From assembly GCA_913040765.1 (NCBI GenBank), contig CAJWIA010000098.1, positions 1 to 6,077 of the forward strand: 6,077 bases of DNA, written 5' to 3'. Each line of letters opens with the position of its first letter. The first letter of the stretch is position 1. The notes below the pieces were generated by a model. It was not told the DNA's origin, did no database searches, and was given only the letters and a program-made list of their open reading frames with translations. The DNA comes from an uncultured Anaerolineales bacterium (lineage in GTDB: Bacteria > Chloroflexota > Anaerolineae > Anaerolineales > UBA11657). Of the stretch, positions 5,580 to 6,077 are shown piece by piece. Both the position numbers and the translations under genes were made by a program.

Positions 5580-5975
5580 ATGAGTTACATAACACTTCTG
5601 CATTCAAATATCAGATGGGCATTAATTGCAGTAGCACTAACAACTGTAGTGATTTACATACTATGTTCTGTTAAAATAATACGCCATTCCCGGTTTACCA
5701 GATTATATTCTGTCGCATTTGCCGGAATACTGGACTTACAGACTGTGCTTGGAATTACATTGCTCACACTCAAAATATTAAATACGGGTCCGAGCTATAT
5801 CAGGTTTGCCTTACCACATACTATAAGCATGCTATTAGCTGTGGCTACAGCCCATATGGCAGCTCGCTGGTCAAAATCGCCTGACAAAGTGGTGCGTACT
5901 CTAATTGCTACACTCGCAGCATCTCTATTAATCCTATCTGGTATACGCGAGATAACCGGACAGTGGCTAGGATGA
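5580..5975 (+). CDS. Small four-helix membrane protein with conserved-looking histidines
   Basis: This 131-residue protein is not a named family that I can assign with confidence. It has four hydrophobic segments at about 11-33, 43-66, 78-95 and 105-122, with short loops and no signal peptide. The pattern 'LHSNIRW' (7-13, His8), 'LDLQTVLGITLLTL' (51-64), 'LPHTISML' (78-85, His80) and 'AHMAARWSK' (91-99, His92), ending in 'LLILSGIRE', recalls small four-helix proteins of about 130-150 residues found in Bacteroidota and Chloroflexota and sometimes annotated loosely as cytochrome-b-like. His80 and His92 flank the third helix, and His8 precedes the first. Whether any bind heme is unknown. It follows the DUF368 gene by 31 bases and has its own short SD-like sequences (AAAAGG, GGGA), suggesting cotranscription. 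The coding call is secure, the function is not. Confidence 0.8.
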   Translation: MSYITLLHSNIRWALIAVALTTVVIYILCSVKIIRHSRFTRLYSVAFAGILDLQTVLGITLLTLKILNTGPSYIRFALPHTISMLLAVATAHMAARWSKSPDKVVRTLIATLAASLLILSGIREITGQWLG

Positions 5976-6014
5976 TATCAAACAGCATCTCTTTTTCAAA
6001 AAGTGTCCAATAGC

Positions 6015-6077
6015 ATGAACAACTTTTTACATAATGCTGTTACCATAGCTAGAGAAGCAGGCCAGATACTGCATGAA
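6015..6077 (+). CDS. Probable inositol monophosphatase family protein, N-terminal fragment (3' truncated by window)
   Basis: The window ends 21 codons into this frame. The visible peptide has 'AVTIAREAGQILHE', which fits the first helix of inositol-monophosphatase/CysQ/SuhB-like phosphatases ('..IAREAG..L..'). The metal-binding and catalytic motifs (such as DPIDGT) lie outside the window, so substrate and activity cannot be judged. The frame is open back to the stop of the preceding gene, and an in-frame GTG at 6003 would add four residues; neither start has a clear Shine-Dalgarno, and the ATG is preferred because it gives the usual N-terminus. It is in the same direction as the membrane protein 39 bases upstream and could be in the same operon. 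Confidence 0.55.
   Translation, partial: MNNFLHNAVTIAREAGQILHE

Noticed and set aside
5991..6003. CTTTTT-C-AAAAAG inverted repeat after the four-helix protein gene
   Set aside because: All A/T pairs except the end pair and a 1-base loop make a poor hairpin, and no T-run follows, so it is not a credible terminator.

Overview
The window is a gene-dense piece of an AT-rich bacterial genome, with no rRNA, tRNA, CRISPR array or mobile element visible. No stretch over 300 bases lacks a gene; the longest gaps are 3446-3622 and 4514-4648. The gene mix is a sigma factor of the 'SEGAIK..HR' type, a branched-chain-type 2-oxoacid dehydrogenase E1 pair, a FAH hydrolase, a luciferase-like (F420/FMN) oxidoreductase and a DUF368 protein. 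It would fit a Chloroflexota lineage such as the marine SAR202 group, which is known to be rich in luciferase-like monooxygenases. That placement is an inference from gene families and composition and was not tested phylogenetically.

Layout. (1) Positions 2-576 (+): the C-terminal end of a sigma-70-family (ECF-like) factor, cut by the window edge, overlaps by ATGA a 115-residue protein with one membrane segment, a plausible partner of the sigma factor. (2) Positions 609-2541 (+): overlapping genes for the alpha and beta subunits of a thiamine-diphosphate 2-oxoacid dehydrogenase E1. No E2 or E3 gene follows. (3) Positions 2576-3445 (-): a fumarylacetoacetate-hydrolase-family enzyme converging on E1 beta. 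Its promoter is well formed, with a perfect 12-bp palindrome inside the -35/-10 spacer. (4) Positions 3623-4513 (+): a luciferase-like oxidoreductase, divergent from the FAH gene across 177 bp. (5) Positions 4649-5975 (+): a DUF368/PopT-family polyprenyl-phosphate transporter and a small four-helix membrane protein. They lie behind an extended -10 promoter followed by an inverted repeat at the expected transcription start. (6) Position 6015 to the end (+): the first 21 codons of a probable inositol-monophosphatase-family gene.

How they may work together: the middle genes look catabolic. A flavin/F420 oxidoreductase could oxidise a substrate, a FAH enzyme could cleave or isomerise a 2-oxo acid intermediate, and an E1 could start oxidative decarboxylation of a 2-oxo acid. 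The three are not one operon, so this is a neighbourhood hypothesis only. The right end looks like envelope lipid-carrier recycling. I found no clearly new multi-gene defence or mobile system. The most interesting non-coding signals are the two palindromes placed at promoters, and the least understood proteins are the two small membrane proteins.
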